A stretch of 64,000 nucleotides of DNA, taken from Aedes albopictus. Lineage: Eukaryota; Arthropoda; Insecta; Diptera; Culicidae. The position numbers and the translations under genes are program-made. The DNA lies in assembly GCF_035046485.1 (NCBI RefSeq), contig NC_085138.1, positions 41,017,464-41,081,463 of the forward strand, written 5' to 3'. The first letter of the stretch is position 1, and the number at the start of each line of letters is the position of its first letter. Shown one piece after another: positions 20,886-32,790 of this stretch. The notes under the pieces are model-generated. The model saw only the letters and a program-made list of their open reading frames with translations. It ran no database searches and was not told where the DNA came from.

Positions 20886-22970
20886 ACTCGACTATCTCCG
20901 TCGCCAGCAGGCCTAGAACTGAACTTGATTCCACAGTCGCACATGGTTATTTTCTTTTCTCAATCCAAACCTCCTTCGGATGGGATTAGATGAACATCTA
21001 ACACATACACTGTTGTGCAAATGTATGTCAAAGCGGGCGAGGAAGTTGTTTTTAATTGTCAAGAGCTTCGGGCACTGTCTCCCAATCACTTATTGATATG
21101 ACAATTAGTGTGCAGTCGGACTCTCGTCTCGTTTAGGGGCCCCACAAACAAGCAAAAACAAAAAAAAAGCTTATTTGCTCTTGGCATTTGTACCTCTGAG
21201 GGGCCCCCACATACGCTCTGGCTACGGGCCCCAAAAATCCTTAATCCGGGCCAGCTCTTACCCCACTCGAACTTTTGCCCCACCTTTCTCTACTAACCCC
21301 TGTCAGATGAATATTCTCAAATAATCAAAAGAAAATAACCGGATCCGTATTACGGCAAGCATATTCAATCGAAATTGGCACAGATGTTCCATCGAAAAAC
21401 CGCTATTTCTCATCTCGGCATTAAATAGGACATGAGTGAAATAAATTTATTTTCTATTCATTGATCATCACTCAAAGCATCCACAAAACCAATCTATTCT
21501 CGTCTGGCTGACTCAGGCGTAAGCAAGGATTCTCCAGTGCAAGAAAATTGTGTGTGGCTCTTCCAAAGTATCTTCCGCCTCCCCCCTCAATAACGGCTCT
21601 ATCCCTCGATTCCTTCGGGTGGTGCTCCAACCAAATAATCAACTGCCTGCTCTCTTTCAGCTCGTTTCACCGCAGAACAAATGGCTCAATGAAATTGTAC
21701 GCTCTGCTCAATAGATACTGATTTCACTACTTGCACACACACATAACGAACCACGGATCCTCACCGCAAACACCAACCGGAAGCGAGCTGAATCTTGGCT
21801 GGCTAGTCTCTCCTGTTCTGGATCGGTCCCAAGTCCCAAGGAGAAATCAGTTCACTCACTCTTGGCCAACTATACCTAAGTATAGCGCCCCACAGTCAGT
21901 TGCCGTCGGCAACTCGAGAGGCCCAGGACGACGGTGCTTGATAGTATACACACAATCATTGAATTATATATTTAAATGTAGATTTATTGCCAATTTCAAA
22001 TTCAAAACAATAATACTTCGACTCGTGTCGGACCGACCGACCGACCGACCGCCTCCTGGGCCAAGACAAATGGAGAAAGGAAGAAAGTGGCTTCCGGGCG
22101 TAAGAGATTCACTGCTGCAGTATCATTTCCCACTGTATACATTGGGAAAATTGGTAAAACGCTTTGCTTGTACCGGACTAGAAGTGGTTTCAAGGCTATC
22201 TTCCTTTGGGCTGCATTTTATCCCCCTTCCCCAACACAGTGGTATTTTAGGTCCGGACAAAGCACAATCCGAGGGGAGCCAACGGAGAAGGGAAGTATTT
22301 CCTTCAGGGAGTTGGGCGGTTTCATATGTGTGGTGCAGCTTCGTTCCTTCTAACGACGTTTCTCTGGGCAAGAATGGAATTTCAAATGAGATTTTTCTCA
22401 ACGAGACGCTGTGTTTTGTGGCGATGGCTTTGGGATCTTCACGAGATCCGACAATGATGGAGACGGGAGGGTGTGCAAGGCTTATGGTTTTCAAAATATC
22501 GTGTAAAAATGTAAACAAAAATTAAAAAAAATTGAAATTTTACACAGGGTCTCGAATATTAAGCGATTGACAGAACTGAAAAGTAAAGTAGTGTAGAAGC
22601 TCAAAGTTTAAAATTATTTGTTTGAAAATTCATCAAATCTTCAATCACACTATGGGGGACACACTGCTAATAAAATTTCTAAAAAGTCGTTTCCTCGAAA
22701 TTTATAATTTCTTTTTAAGAACATAAAGGAAATTTTATTCTTACTTTCCGAACTTTTTTGTCACATTGCTTATAGAAAATATCCATTAACAGTTTTCATA
22801 TTTTTTCAGATATTTTTTTTAAACAACAAACTTTAAAATTTGACCAAGCGAAAAAATGTCTGAGGAAAATTTCAATTTAATTCCCGCTCCAGTCGGGGAA
22901 AACTTTTCGTCATATGGAAATTTCTCCAGTGGGCCGCTGGATTGTTACGTGTGTTGTCCGATGTCTAATG
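20886..22970. other. Spacer, no recognised gene; (GACC)n near 22028
   Basis: A (GACC)n run lies at about 22028-22049. The open frame at 21731-22525 (264 codons) has no family resemblance, no coding-type composition and strong shadow frames, so I do not call it a gene. The patch 21500-22450 is less AT-rich and may be unique sequence. Confidence 0.4.
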
Positions 22971-23135
22971 TTAGTAATGTTCAGTCTGTGTGGCCTCTGA
23001 CCGAAGACGGTAGGGTAAAGGAGGTATTTTAGACCGCTTTAGGAAGTGGACGACGCAGCAGAGAGCACCATCGGGTACGTGGAACGGAATCGACGAAATG
23101 AATGGTTCGACGAAGAGTGCAGAACGGTTTTGGAG

Positions 23136-23878
23136 GGCAGCCTTTTTATTGCACCCATAAATAAATGGAAACGCTCCATAGAAAATCAAAAAGCGCTCCA
23201 TAAAGAATGAACATATGTTCCATGAAAATGTGCAATGTTACCCATAAATAATTGAAAACGTTCCATACTTTATAAAAAATGTACCGGTAAAACATAAAAT
23301 TTTCTCATTAAAAGTGAAATTTTGCACCAATAAATAATACTGAAATGCTCCATAATAAAATACAAATGCTCCATAGAAAAATGCAAATGCTCCATAAAAA
23401 ATTAAAATTGTACCCATATAAAATTGAATATTGCTCCATAGAAAAATTAAATTGCACCATAAAAAATTGAAATTGCACCATATAAAATAAAAGAATTCTC
23501 CATAAGTATTATCAAAGAATTCTCCATAAGTATTAGAAAACATGAATTGCTCCATGAAAAATTGAAAATCTTCCATAGATAGCATATTCTCATGATTTAA
23601 TTCGACAGCCGACAGGGCTGAATTGCTTTACATTGCACTGCTTTAAAAGGTGCAAATGTTAAAAGTTATGGAGAATTTTCAATTTTTTATGGAGCAAATT
23701 GTTTTTTATGTGGTGTAGTTTGATAATACTTATGGAGCATTTATTTTCTATGGTGCAATTTAAGTTTTTTATGGTGTAATTTAATTTTTCTATGGAGCAA
23801 TATTCAATTTTCTATGGGTACAAATTTAATTTTTTATGGAGCATTTGCAATTTGTTATGGTTGCAATAACCTTTTGCC
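23136..23878. mobile_element. Foldback element built from GCTCCATAAAAAATT repeats, 9-bp target duplication
   Basis: GTTTTGGAG occurs at 23127-23135 and again at 23879-23887. The element starts GGCAGCC...TTATTGCACCC and ends GGTTGCAATAACCTTTTGCC. Its left part carries about a dozen copies of GCTCCATARAAAATT-type words in one orientation, and its right part carries the complement (AATTTTTTATGGAGC). A 9-bp duplication is typical of Mutator-like elements; there is no transposase. The minus frame at 23238-23585 with repeated FYGAF is a by-product of the repeats. Confidence 0.85.
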
Positions 23879-24559
23879 GTTTTGGAGGAATAGAACGCAG
23901 CGAGGGCGGTAATGCTGCAGCAAAGGGCTCGACAGAACGTGGAACGTTACAAACAGAAGCGGAAACAGCAGACCCGCCTCTTTCGGGAGAAAAAGCGCCG
24001 CCTGGAAGAAGCGGAGTGTGAAGAAATGGAACTGCTGTGCCGTTCCCAAGAAACACGGAAGTTCTATCAGAAGCTCAACGCATCCCGCAACGGCTTCGTG
24101 CCGCGAGCCGAAATATGCAGGAATGAAGACGGAGGCCTCTTGACGGACGGACGTGAGGTGATCGAAAGGTGGAAGCAGCACCTCGATCAGCACCTGAACG
24201 GCGTGGATAACGTAGGCATGGGAGCCCACGGCAACGGAGGAAACGACGGCGCCAGTGCAGCGGAGGACGGAAATGAACCAACTCACACGCTGAGGGAAGT
24301 TAAGGATGCCATTCACCAGCTCAAAACCAACAAAGCAGTTGGTAAGGATGGTATCGCAGCTGAACTCATCAAGATGGGCCCAGAAAAGTTGGCCACCTGT
24401 CTGCATCGGCTGATAGTCAAGATCTGGGAAACCGAACAGCTACCGGAGGAGTGGAAGGAAGGGGTAATCTGCCCTATTCACAAGAAAGGCGACCATCTGG
24501 AATGTGAGAACTTCAGGGTGATCACTATTTTGAATGCTGCCTACCAAGTGCTATCCTAG
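23879..24559 (+). pseudogene. RTE-like reverse transcriptase, N-terminal part
   Basis: The frame (from 23912 in the ORF sense, but read through from 23879) gives RQNVERYKQKRKQQTRLFREKKR, then TRKFYQKLN, LREVKDAIHQLKTNKAVGKDGIAAELIK and VICPIHKKGDHLECENFRVITILNAAY. These are the linker and first fingers motifs of RTE-type reverse transcriptases. It ends at an in-frame stop at 24557-24559. Confidence 0.8.
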
Positions 24560-25041
24560 ATCATCTTTCGTCGTCTGTCACCTTAAACGAATGAGTTCGT
24601 GGGAAGTTATCAAGCCGGCTTCATCGACGGCCGGTCGACAACGGACCAGATCTTCACCGTACGGCAAGTCCTCCAGAAATGCCGTGAATACCAGGTCCCA
24701 ACGCATCACCTGTTCATCGACTTCAAAGCGGCATACGACAGTATGGACCGCGCAGAGCTATGGAGAATCATGGACGAAAACGGCTTTCCTGGGAAGCTGA
24801 CTAGACTGATTAAAGCAACGATGGACGGTGTGCAAAACTGCGTAAGGATTTCGGGTGAACTATCCAGTTCATTCGAAACTCGCTGGGGACTGCGACAAGG
24901 TGACGGACTCTCATGACTACTCTTAAACATCGCTCTGGAAGGTGTGATGCGACGAGCCGGACTCAACAGCCGGGGAACGTGCTTTGCGGACGACATGGAC
25001 ATTATCGCTAGAACATTTGGAACGGTGGCAGAGCTGTACAC
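24560..25041 (+). pseudogene. RTE-like reverse transcriptase, palm region
   Basis: After a frame change the reading continues GSYQAGFIDGRSTTDQIF, HLFIDFKAAYDSMDR (catalytic aspartate), LRQGDGLS followed by a stop, LLNIALEGVMRRAG and the intact catalytic motif FADDMDIIAR. It is cut at 25041 by the foldback element. By comparison with the family, roughly 30-40 residues expected after LYT are missing, so the insertion was accompanied or followed by a deletion. Confidence 0.8.
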
Positions 25042-25043
25042 TA

Positions 25044-25743
25044 GAGTGGGTCATCGTTTATATGGAAAAATAAAAAATTCAATGGTATCCTATCGGATCA
25101 AAGCTTTTATGATCCCATTTTAGGACCCAAATAAGTGTGCAAAATTTGGGCACGATCGGTTATGTCTACGTTTTGCGTATCGTGTTTGAAGTTTGCATGG
25201 GGTTTTACATGGGAAAACACACTTTTTTGCATCTCTCTTATAACAAGCTCGAATTTTTCTAAAACCATGTAACCGATAAAGTAAAAATATAGCCTAGGGT
25301 GTCCTGAAAAACTTTTTCGAAGACCGCGAAGTGATCTGATGCTTATGAAAAAAGTTATAGCGTTGGTATTGCTTGGTGAAACAGCTTGATTTTGTTGCTA
25401 TTGTTATTCCTTTACATGTTAAAACATAAACACATGCATGCGGTTTGTTGGTTATAACTATTTCCACAAGCATCGGATCGCTTTGCGGTCTTCAACAAAG
25501 TTTTTCAGAACATCCTAGGCTATCATTTTACAGTATCGGTTAAAAAGTTTCAGACAAACTTTTTCAACTTATGGCTGAAATGCAAAAAAGAATGTTTTCC
25601 CATACAAAATCCCATACAAATTTCAATTGCAATGCGCAAAGTGTAGACGCAACCGATCGAGCTCAAATTTTGCACAGATTCTCAGGACCCGAAACGGAAC
25701 AAAAAAAGCTTTGATCTGAGAAAACGGTTCCGATGACCCACAC
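25044..25743. mobile_element. Foldback TIR element (copy 2), TA-flanked
   Basis: GAGTGGGTCATCG at the left and CGATGACCCACAC at the right are flanked by TA (25042-25043, 25744-25745). It is colinear with 1861-2509 and about 51 bp longer. Large complementary arms run from GATCTGATGC to GCATCGGATC around the centre. It is inserted in the reverse-transcriptase region of an RTE-like relic. Confidence 0.85.
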
Positions 25744-25745
25744 TA

Positions 25746-26005
25746 TGTTACGATAGACGGGGATACTTTCGAGGTGATGGAGGAATTCGTCTACCTCGGA
25801 TCCTTACTGACGGCTGACAACAACGTGAGCCGTGAAATTCGGAGGCGCATCATCAGCGGAAGTCGGGCCTACTACGGGCTCCAGAAGAAACTGCGGTCGA
25901 AAAAGATTCACCCACGCATCAAATGCACCATGTACAAAACGCTAATAAGACCGGTGATCCTCTACGGGCACGAGACATGGACCATGCTCGAGGAGGACCT
26001 ACAAG
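25746..26005 (+). pseudogene. RTE-like reverse transcriptase, thumb/C-terminal segment
   Basis: The frame reads TIDGDTFEVMEEFVYLGSLLTADNN, then SRAYYGLQKKLRSK and YKTLIRPVILYGHETWTMLEEDLQA. This is the normal continuation of RTE proteins after the palm. It is interrupted at 26006 by a 469-bp element and resumes in frame at 26483. Confidence 0.8.
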
Positions 26006-26474
26006 CAGAGATGGCATAGATACACTGATAAACAGCTCTGCGTATACATCTTCAATCAAATGTGCGCCGCTCTGCTTTGCTACGAATGTGGACCGGCAAC
26101 AAACACACATCGCTCAGCCGTAAAACTTTGCGTGAGTGTGCGAATGTGTAGGTTGCCACTCCCAGCTGCGCGAGACGTCGCAGAGCTCAAACTTCGTCGG
26201 CGCGAGCTTCGCTCATTTCTAGGAATGTGCTACACATCTGCGCTGCCTGAGCTGCAAGTTGTAGGCTCTCGGCGGTACAGAGTAGCGCAGCGCTGTGATG
26301 TGAGCTGTGTGTTGGACTGTACTTTCTCTTGCTTGCGACAACGATGCCGAGCGCGTGCAGTCGGACCACGCAGAAGATAATTCTTTACACACACTCTTTC
26401 TCATCATGCAGGCTGTGTGTAATGTGTATTTTTTTATCTTCTTACTAAGCGCTCTGAGGCGCATGCCATCTCTG
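26006..26474. mobile_element. hAT-like MITE with perfect 8-bp target duplication
   Basis: CCTACAAG flanks it at 25998-26005 and 26475-26482. The ends are CAGAGATGGCAT and ATGCCATCTCTG. Excising the element and one duplication restores the RTE frame. The interior has no transposase. Confidence 0.9.
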
Positions 26475-26482
26475 CCTACAAG

Positions 26483-26847
26483 CACTCGGAGTTTTCGAGC
26501 GACGCGTGCTAAGGACGATCTACGGCTGTGTGCAGGAGAATGGTGTGTGGCGGAGAAGGATGAACCACGAGCTCGCTGCACTTTACGGCGAACCCAGCAT
26601 CCAGAAGGTAGCCAAAGCCGGAAGGGTACGGTGGGCAGGGCATGTTGCAAGAATGCCGGGCAACAACCCTGCAAAGCTGGTGTTTGCAACTGATCCGGTT
26701 GGCACAAGAAGGCGTGGAGCGCAGAGAGCACGATGGGCGGACCAGGTGGAGCGTGACTTGGCGAGCATTGGGCGCGACCGAGGATGGAGAGCGGCAGTCA
26801 CAAACCGAGTATTGTGGCGTACTATTGTTGATTATGTCTTGTCTTAA
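26483..26847 (+). pseudogene. RTE-like retroposon protein, C-terminus
   Basis: The frame continues VFERRVLRTIYGCVQENGVWRRRMNHELAALY, GRVRWAGHVARMPGNNPAKLVFATDPVGTRRRG and QVERDLASIGRDRGWRAA, ending at TAA at 26845-26847. It matches the C-terminal region of RTE-type proteins and includes the natural stop. Confidence 0.8.
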
Positions 26848-26949
26848 TGATGTTGAACAAATAAATGTATGTAGGAAGTGGATGAACAATGCAGCGAAAA
26901 AAGAAGGTCCCCACTTCTAAAAATGGATAATTTCACTAGGCATTATGTA

Positions 26950-28445
26950 GAGCAACATGTTTTCTGTCGAAAAAGGCCAAACAGAACTCAAAATTGTTGT
27001 AGTAAATACAAGAAACATCAAAACTCCTGAAGGATCTCGGGCTTCTATTTTGGACCACCAAGTGCACATATTTTGGCCCACTAAAATAAACTTCAATTGA
27101 TTGATGAAATGAAAGCCACCTCAGCAAAAATTTAAACATAGTTAAAACCACGTGAAGTTTACATCTTTTCTATTCATTTTTTGAGGCAGGGAACGTTTAA
27201 AAATTACGTAACGGTAAAAAACGATGAAATTTTGTTGCTATTGCCAGTTTTTACGCATTGTAGTATGATGTTTCATAAAAAAAATGTTACGCAAAACGTG
27301 TATTTATTAACTATCGCATGACATAAGTCACCATGTATAAATTACGTAACGCTACACAGGAAGTGTGAAAGTCTAGTGATTTTGCTAAATATAAAGGCGT
27401 TCCACACATATGGTTATAAGTGGAAAGGCCATCAAATATAAAGTAATTTGAATGATACGTAATTTGTCAAACTTACATTAGATAACATATTGTCTTAGTC
27501 ATCAACTAATTGCCGAGAAGGACAACTTTTCTTAACTGGATGACTGAACACCTGAAAACTTCAATTTGTCAAAAAGTTGTTAGGGCACAAATCGAATCGA
27601 GACGAAATAACTTGGCGAAAAGTTGTTAGAGCAAATCGAACCCACAACAATCTCATTGTGAAATAAACGTAAAACAACCCAGATCACGGGAGGTCACAAC
27701 TTAATCTATTTATCTGTTTTCAGAGTACATTATTATGGCGTTAGCACTAAATTGGTTTCCGAAAAAACTTTATTTACTTCCGCTGCCTTTCCTATGCGTT
27801 AAACTTTACATCGGAAGTAGTGCGCTGCATAAAAAACCAGATTTACTGTACAGCGTACTACTTCCGACGTTATGTTTAACGCATAGGAAAGGCAGCAGAA
27901 GTCAATGACGTTTTTTCGGAAATCAATTTAGTGCTAAACCCACAATACATTAGCATGAAAGTTTTCTCCTTTTAGAAGGAACAGAAGAGATGGATCTGAC
28001 AGGTGGTCCAAAATATGTCCACATCTGATTTTGTTGAACATATTTTGGCCATACTTCAAACCACCATTTTAGTGAATATTATCGCTTCACCGAGGTTAAG
28101 AACAGTTTATTTTGAGTTCTTACTTGGCTCTGACTACATTTACATGAAATAAATATTTATTTGTAAAGTTTAATACCTCTTCGAAGCCGACTACAAATTT
28201 GTCACCTTCTTTGTTTTTGGTGCTTTTCCGTGCGTTTCATTGGAAGTGAAAACATTTTCTCTATTTTTGATACTGAACAGCATATTTAACTGACATCCAA
28301 GATAAAGGTCATCACACAGTTGAATACTTTCCGTGCTCCAATAAAAATTTACCAAGATTTTGTAGAGGTTATGTGATAAATATCATAAAACTCCCTAGGT
28401 GGGCCAAAATACCTGCCCGGTCCAAAATACCTCCACTACCCTATA
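26950..28445. repeat. Region with scattered GGTCCAAAATA motifs, possible element
   Basis: GG(T/C)CCAAAATA or its complement occurs near 27053, 27071, 28014, 28042, 28400 and 28421, clustered at the two ends. The pattern is like the motif-filled elements elsewhere, but I cannot fix terminal repeats. A palindromic MITE lies inside (27741-27937). Confidence 0.45.
27741..27937. mobile_element. Palindromic MITE (197 bp), TTAGCACTAAATTG ends
   Basis: TTAGCACTAAATTGGTTTCC at the left is mirrored by GGAAATCAATTTAGTGCTAA at the right. The arms continue inward (CTGCCTTTCCTATGCG / CGCATAGGAAAGGCAG) to a short centre. A target duplication is not obvious. Confidence 0.8.
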
Positions 28446-28794
28446 TTTATCTTCTTTTGTTTCATCGCCGTGGTCATATTGATCCCTCCAGCTCCAAAGA
28501 GCTAGACTGATTTCTGGTTAATGCCTTGCGCTATTGTAGTGTTGAAAAATTTGGATATCGTTTAGATTTGATATGCGCAAAACAATAATCACGAAATTTC
28601 TTTTAAAATTATGTGTAGGATCTTTTCCACAAAAATGCTGTATTATTTTGACGAACTAAGAAATCTGTTTACACAAAAACATAAAATTTCAAGTTGATTT
28701 AAACTAAAATGTCGGGATTACTTTTGTAACATTTTAAAATTTTGCAACTCACGGTCTTGAACCATTGAGCAGGACGATCCATTATGAACACTTA

Positions 28795-28890
28795 GGGGCG
28801 ATTTCTTCACTCTGGCTTAAGCGTTAAACCAGGTTTAACTATATGGGTAAGCCTGGCTTACCGGTTAAGCCGAGGTTAAGAAATCGGCCC
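28795..28890. mobile_element. 96-bp palindromic MITE (copy 2)
   Basis: GGGGCGATTTCTTCAC and TTAAGAAATCGGCCC end the unit, which matches 14878-14973 in length and layout. Flanks TTA and TCA fit a decayed 3-bp duplication. Confidence 0.75.
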
Positions 28891-28917
28891 TCACTACTAT
28901 AACTCAGTCAATTTCAC

Positions 28918-30060
28918 ACCAATTGACTTGATTTTTTGCACAATGATAGTTACTGTACGTATCCCAGGTATTGTGTTGTTCTTTGCTGAGTATTGTGTTG
29001 TTCTTTACAGAGAAGAACATTAATCAAGGCAATTAGATGATCGGCATTGAACCACAAAAACCCCACAAAAATTGGTGAGATCTTTCCAATATTATTTTTT
29101 CATAAATAATTCTACTTCAGTATATTAACTTTATAACTGCATATAAGTTGAAAATTCGCTATTTTCAACATCCTTTCATCTATTGGAAGATGCTTCAGTT
29201 CTGGGCTCTTTCTAAGTTGATGAAGGGATTTATAAATGCTTGCAAGGACTTGGCCAGGTGTGTGGAGCTGAGTGAATCTATGACATTGTAGATAGTAGCG
29301 ACATCAGCAATGTCAATAGAAATATACAACTTTGCAACTCCATCCAAGATTTGTGCAAGTATTCATGCTATGCTAATGATAGTTACTGTACGTATCCCAA
29401 AAATCAAATGGTTTAAAATTGACTGACAACAAAATAGATCCACTTGTCAAAAAACTCAAAACAAAAAAAATCCACTTGTTAAAAATGCTAAAAACAAAAC
29501 ACAGTTTATCATATTCATAATTTCACAATCAACTCAGCTCGACGAACTTAACAAATGTCTGTATGTGTGTGTGCGTATGTTACAAAAAAAGTCACGCACG
29601 TTTCTTAGCCGTCTGATATCCGATTTGGATTCTCTTAGCTCCAGATCAAAGCTACAACATCCTACTAAAACCCTATTAATTTTTTTTATGATTGGACAAT
29701 TCGTTACCGAGATATCTTTCGAAGAGTACTTAGGAGTTGTACACTAAACTTTTTGAGATTTTTGACCAAGAGTATCATATTGAATATCTCAGCCGTCTGT
29801 CAACCGATTTGGATTCTCTTGAGATTAATGAGCATCAAATAAAAGCCACAATGTCCTTGTAAACGGCCCTGAAATTTTAAAATACAACAAACACATGCAT
29901 GCGACACATCAAACCTGAACTGTAAGCAAGAAAATATTCGCAGACCATATTTGAACCGGTTCCGGGTGACCCGCCGAACGTGGCCAAGTATGAAAGTGAA
30001 CCAAACCCATGCATGCCACACATCAAATCGGTGCTTTTTCGATAACCGCTCATCGCGTTG
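28918..30060. repeat. Dispersed repeat debris
   Basis: GATAGTTACTGTACGTATCC occurs at about 28945 and 29379. GCCGTCTG followed by CCGATTTGGATTCTCTT occurs near 29610 and 29790. Sequences around ACACATGCATGCGACACATC recur near 29890 and 30005. No gene is visible, and I cannot assign these to a named family. Confidence 0.4.
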
Positions 30061-30701
30061 CATAGCCTCAGATCACATTAGAGACTACTGGTAGTCCACA
30101 ACCAGCTCCTGGTGTCCCGGTGGAAGTTACCTCTAGAAAGTTTATGATTGTATAACATTTTCAAAAATAAAAAAAAAGTACTTATGACGCATATTTGGAA
30201 GCATTTAAAAATGGAAAGAATTGACATTGGGCACCACACACATGGCCGTGTACAAAGGGAGAGACCTTCACCGCACGGGCCCTATGGGAAATTATTCGTT
30301 GGACGAAAAGTTTTCTCCGACCAGGACGGGAGTCATTTCCAGTTCCTCTAGGATTATGATACGCCTCTAGTATAGATTATCGAACTCAAACAAAAAAAAA
30401 ATGAAAATAAGATCTGAAAATGCCTTACAAAAAAGTGCTGGACAAAATTTAAACTAGATTTTTAAACAGATTGTAGTAAAAATAGCAAGGAAACATTTCG
30501 TTGAAATTGTACAACAATTTTTAAACAAATATTTGCATTTTGAAAAGATTTTGTGATTTTCACAATACATATTTTGCCAGATTTTTTGTAAGATTTTTGG
30601 AAGGTTTCCAATGTTGAACGTGTTTGAAAATTTTACAAAGTTATTGGAAAGTTGCCAAGTAAATTTTAACAAAATAAAAGAAAATATGTTTATATGTAAG
30701 G

Positions 30702-30895
30702 TACACCGGGACAAGTTGAAACACGAAGTTTTGAAACTGTTTTCAAAACAATTTGGTAATTTATTCTTCGTTAAAAGATTGTTTGGTTCAAAAAACTATG
30801 CGTTATGGCGATCAAACTGTTTATCATCACTAAAAAAACATCATGTTAACTCGCTGTTTCATCTTGCCCCACCCGTTTCAACTTAACCCGGTGTA
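30702..30895. mobile_element. Small TIR element, TACACCGGG ends
   Basis: TACACCGGGACAAGTTGAAAC at the left is mirrored at the right by GTTTCAACTTAACCCGGTGTA. The ends could be CACCGGG next to TA target sites. The short frame at 30611-30886 crosses it and is not a gene. Confidence 0.7.
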
Positions 30896-30899
30896 CCTG

Positions 30900-32287
30900 A
30901 CATAGAAATAAAAATTTTAAACACAAATGTAACTAGAAAAAGGTTACAAAAATATCAAAAAGTCTACGGCTGATGTAAAAAAAAAACCACCAACGGAAAA
31001 TGTAGCAAAACTTTAAGCGAAATTGATTTTTAAATTTAAATGAAAATAAAAAAAAAACACTTATCACACATTCACTTCAGAAGTTTGAGTTTTCCAGTAA
31101 TACCATATTTAAAATCGACAAAAATATTTTATGAAATTACACAAAAATTAAATAAAAATGTTTGAAAGATTAGAGCATATTTAAAGTTTTTTATTTAAAT
31201 GAGTACGTTATACGTTTCCTGCTTTAAACATACCAATGTTGATAGGAAAATTCTTGAAACATTTAGTGCTTCAAAAAAAAAAACACACAATAAATTTGAA
31301 CTTTTTTTTAATATTTTTGACCTAATTTATAAAAAATTGGAAAAAAAAACAATTTTACAAAATTTAAATCCACAAAGTGGCGGCATTGGTCAATTTTGGA
31401 TTCTATTTCCTTTTAAGAAAAATGCAAACGTTGAGGTGTATTTATCGTACAGAACAATGAATCTTTCTGCCCGAAATTAGACCTAAGCGATTTAGTTGAC
31501 CCTTGGTTTGCCATGGCAATAAAATTCTCCCTTATGGAGCTTAAACCAGACGGTAACTTTGATGCACATGAACAAGCATAGAAAATTTGTAATACAGTTC
31601 TAACACAATAAAGCAAAAAAGATTTAGGAAACTTTCAATGAAATTCTTAGATATTATAGCGAAATTCTATTTAATTTAATCATTTTCTTTTTAATATCTA
31701 ATAATTGAAACGAAAATTTAGGAAATTTATCAAATCTAAGCTCATATTTTCTTGAAAACTACCACAATTATTCCAATTTCTGTTGTAATTTTATGTTATT
31801 TTCTTATGTTAACTGTGAAGTTTTCCAATTTTTAAATTTTTCAGAAACACTGGGAAAGTTTTTCGACAAAAGTTGCGACGAAAATTAAAAAAAAAAATAA
31901 AGAGAAAAAAAATATGGGAAAAATACAAAATGAGAAAAATAAAATACACAAATTTGCACGGGATCCCATTAACATATGAAGGCTAATAAATCTGAATAAA
32001 CATGGTTTAAGTTCTTATATTTAACTAATTATTATAGGCCACTGCCCTTTCAAACACTGCCTGTTTAAGAATAATTAGTAAATAGTAAAAAGATAATTGT
32101 CGATTTTGTAAATTAGAGACTGAAACCTGTATTTTGCAAGCGTATGGTGCTTCATCACAAGCCCTGCAGATTTTTGGATAAGGGCCCATTGGGCCCTCTG
32201 GAAATTTGAGCTTCACTTCCCAAGCAGATATCAAGTTTCACACGAAATGAGGTACCTACCTGATTGGTACACACGACAATAACTGTT
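30900..32287. other. Very AT-rich spacer, no gene seen
   Basis: Poly-A and poly-T runs are frequent. Short frames have low-complexity, lysine- and phenylalanine-rich translations without family resemblance. Confidence 0.5.
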
Positions 32288-32790
32288 CCCGAGCAGAAGA
32301 GAATATCAATTTCATAATAACAGAATCACATAGTCTGATTTTATATCAAAATTTGTTATTATTAGCTTATCAAAGTATTACTTATTTATAACATGTTTTG
32401 TTGGGCAATCTTATTATGTTATGATTAAGATATTGAGACTCATCCGCTAAATAACACTTCAATAATATACTTTGTTGTAGACCAAGTTTTGTTATTATTC
32501 TACTATTAAAAATGTACAAATATGTGATGAATTATAACACAACAATAACAAGTTTTCAAATTCAGATTCATTGTTAATAAGTTGTTATTGAATCTAAGAA
32601 AACAAGTTATTAAATTGGTCTTAAAGGAACATTTTTTGTTATGATTTTTGTTATTTGGCCGCTTATGACACTGACAAGTTTATAACAAAATAATATATGT
32701 TAATAACATAAAAATTACTGGATTCATTATACAGTAATTATGACAAAATAACATATTTCATTATGCTGTTGATATTTTCTTCTGCTCGGG
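32288..32790. mobile_element. MITE with CCCGAGCAGAAGA ends, filled with ATAACAA motifs
   Basis: CCCGAGCAGAAGA and TCTTCTGCTCGGG are perfect inverted ends; the interior repeats TTGTTAT / ATAACAA words on both strands. The ends resemble those at 13494-13879, whose interior motif is different. Confidence 0.8.

Larger units (their letters stand above)
22980..26850 (+). mobile_element. RTE-like non-LTR retroposon relic (plus) with three DNA-element insertions
   Basis: Coding blocks in order: linker WFDEECRTVLE (to 23135), linker and RT N-terminus (23879-24559), RT palm (24560-25040), YLGSLL region (25760-26005) and C-terminus (26483-26847). The blocks are separated by elements at 23136-23878, 25044-25743 and 26006-26474. 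Two of these have clean target duplications, so the original frame can be followed across them. It is the same broad family as the minus relic at 9640-11970 but clearly different in sequence. Confidence 0.82.

Noticed and set aside
21731..22525. 264-codon open frame
   Set aside because: No family resemblance, comparable open shadow frames on the other strand, and no splice or start context that supports a gene.
23238..23585. Repetitive FYGAF protein on the minus strand
   Set aside because: Translation of the GCTCCATAAAAAATT repeats in a non-coding element with a 9-bp target duplication.
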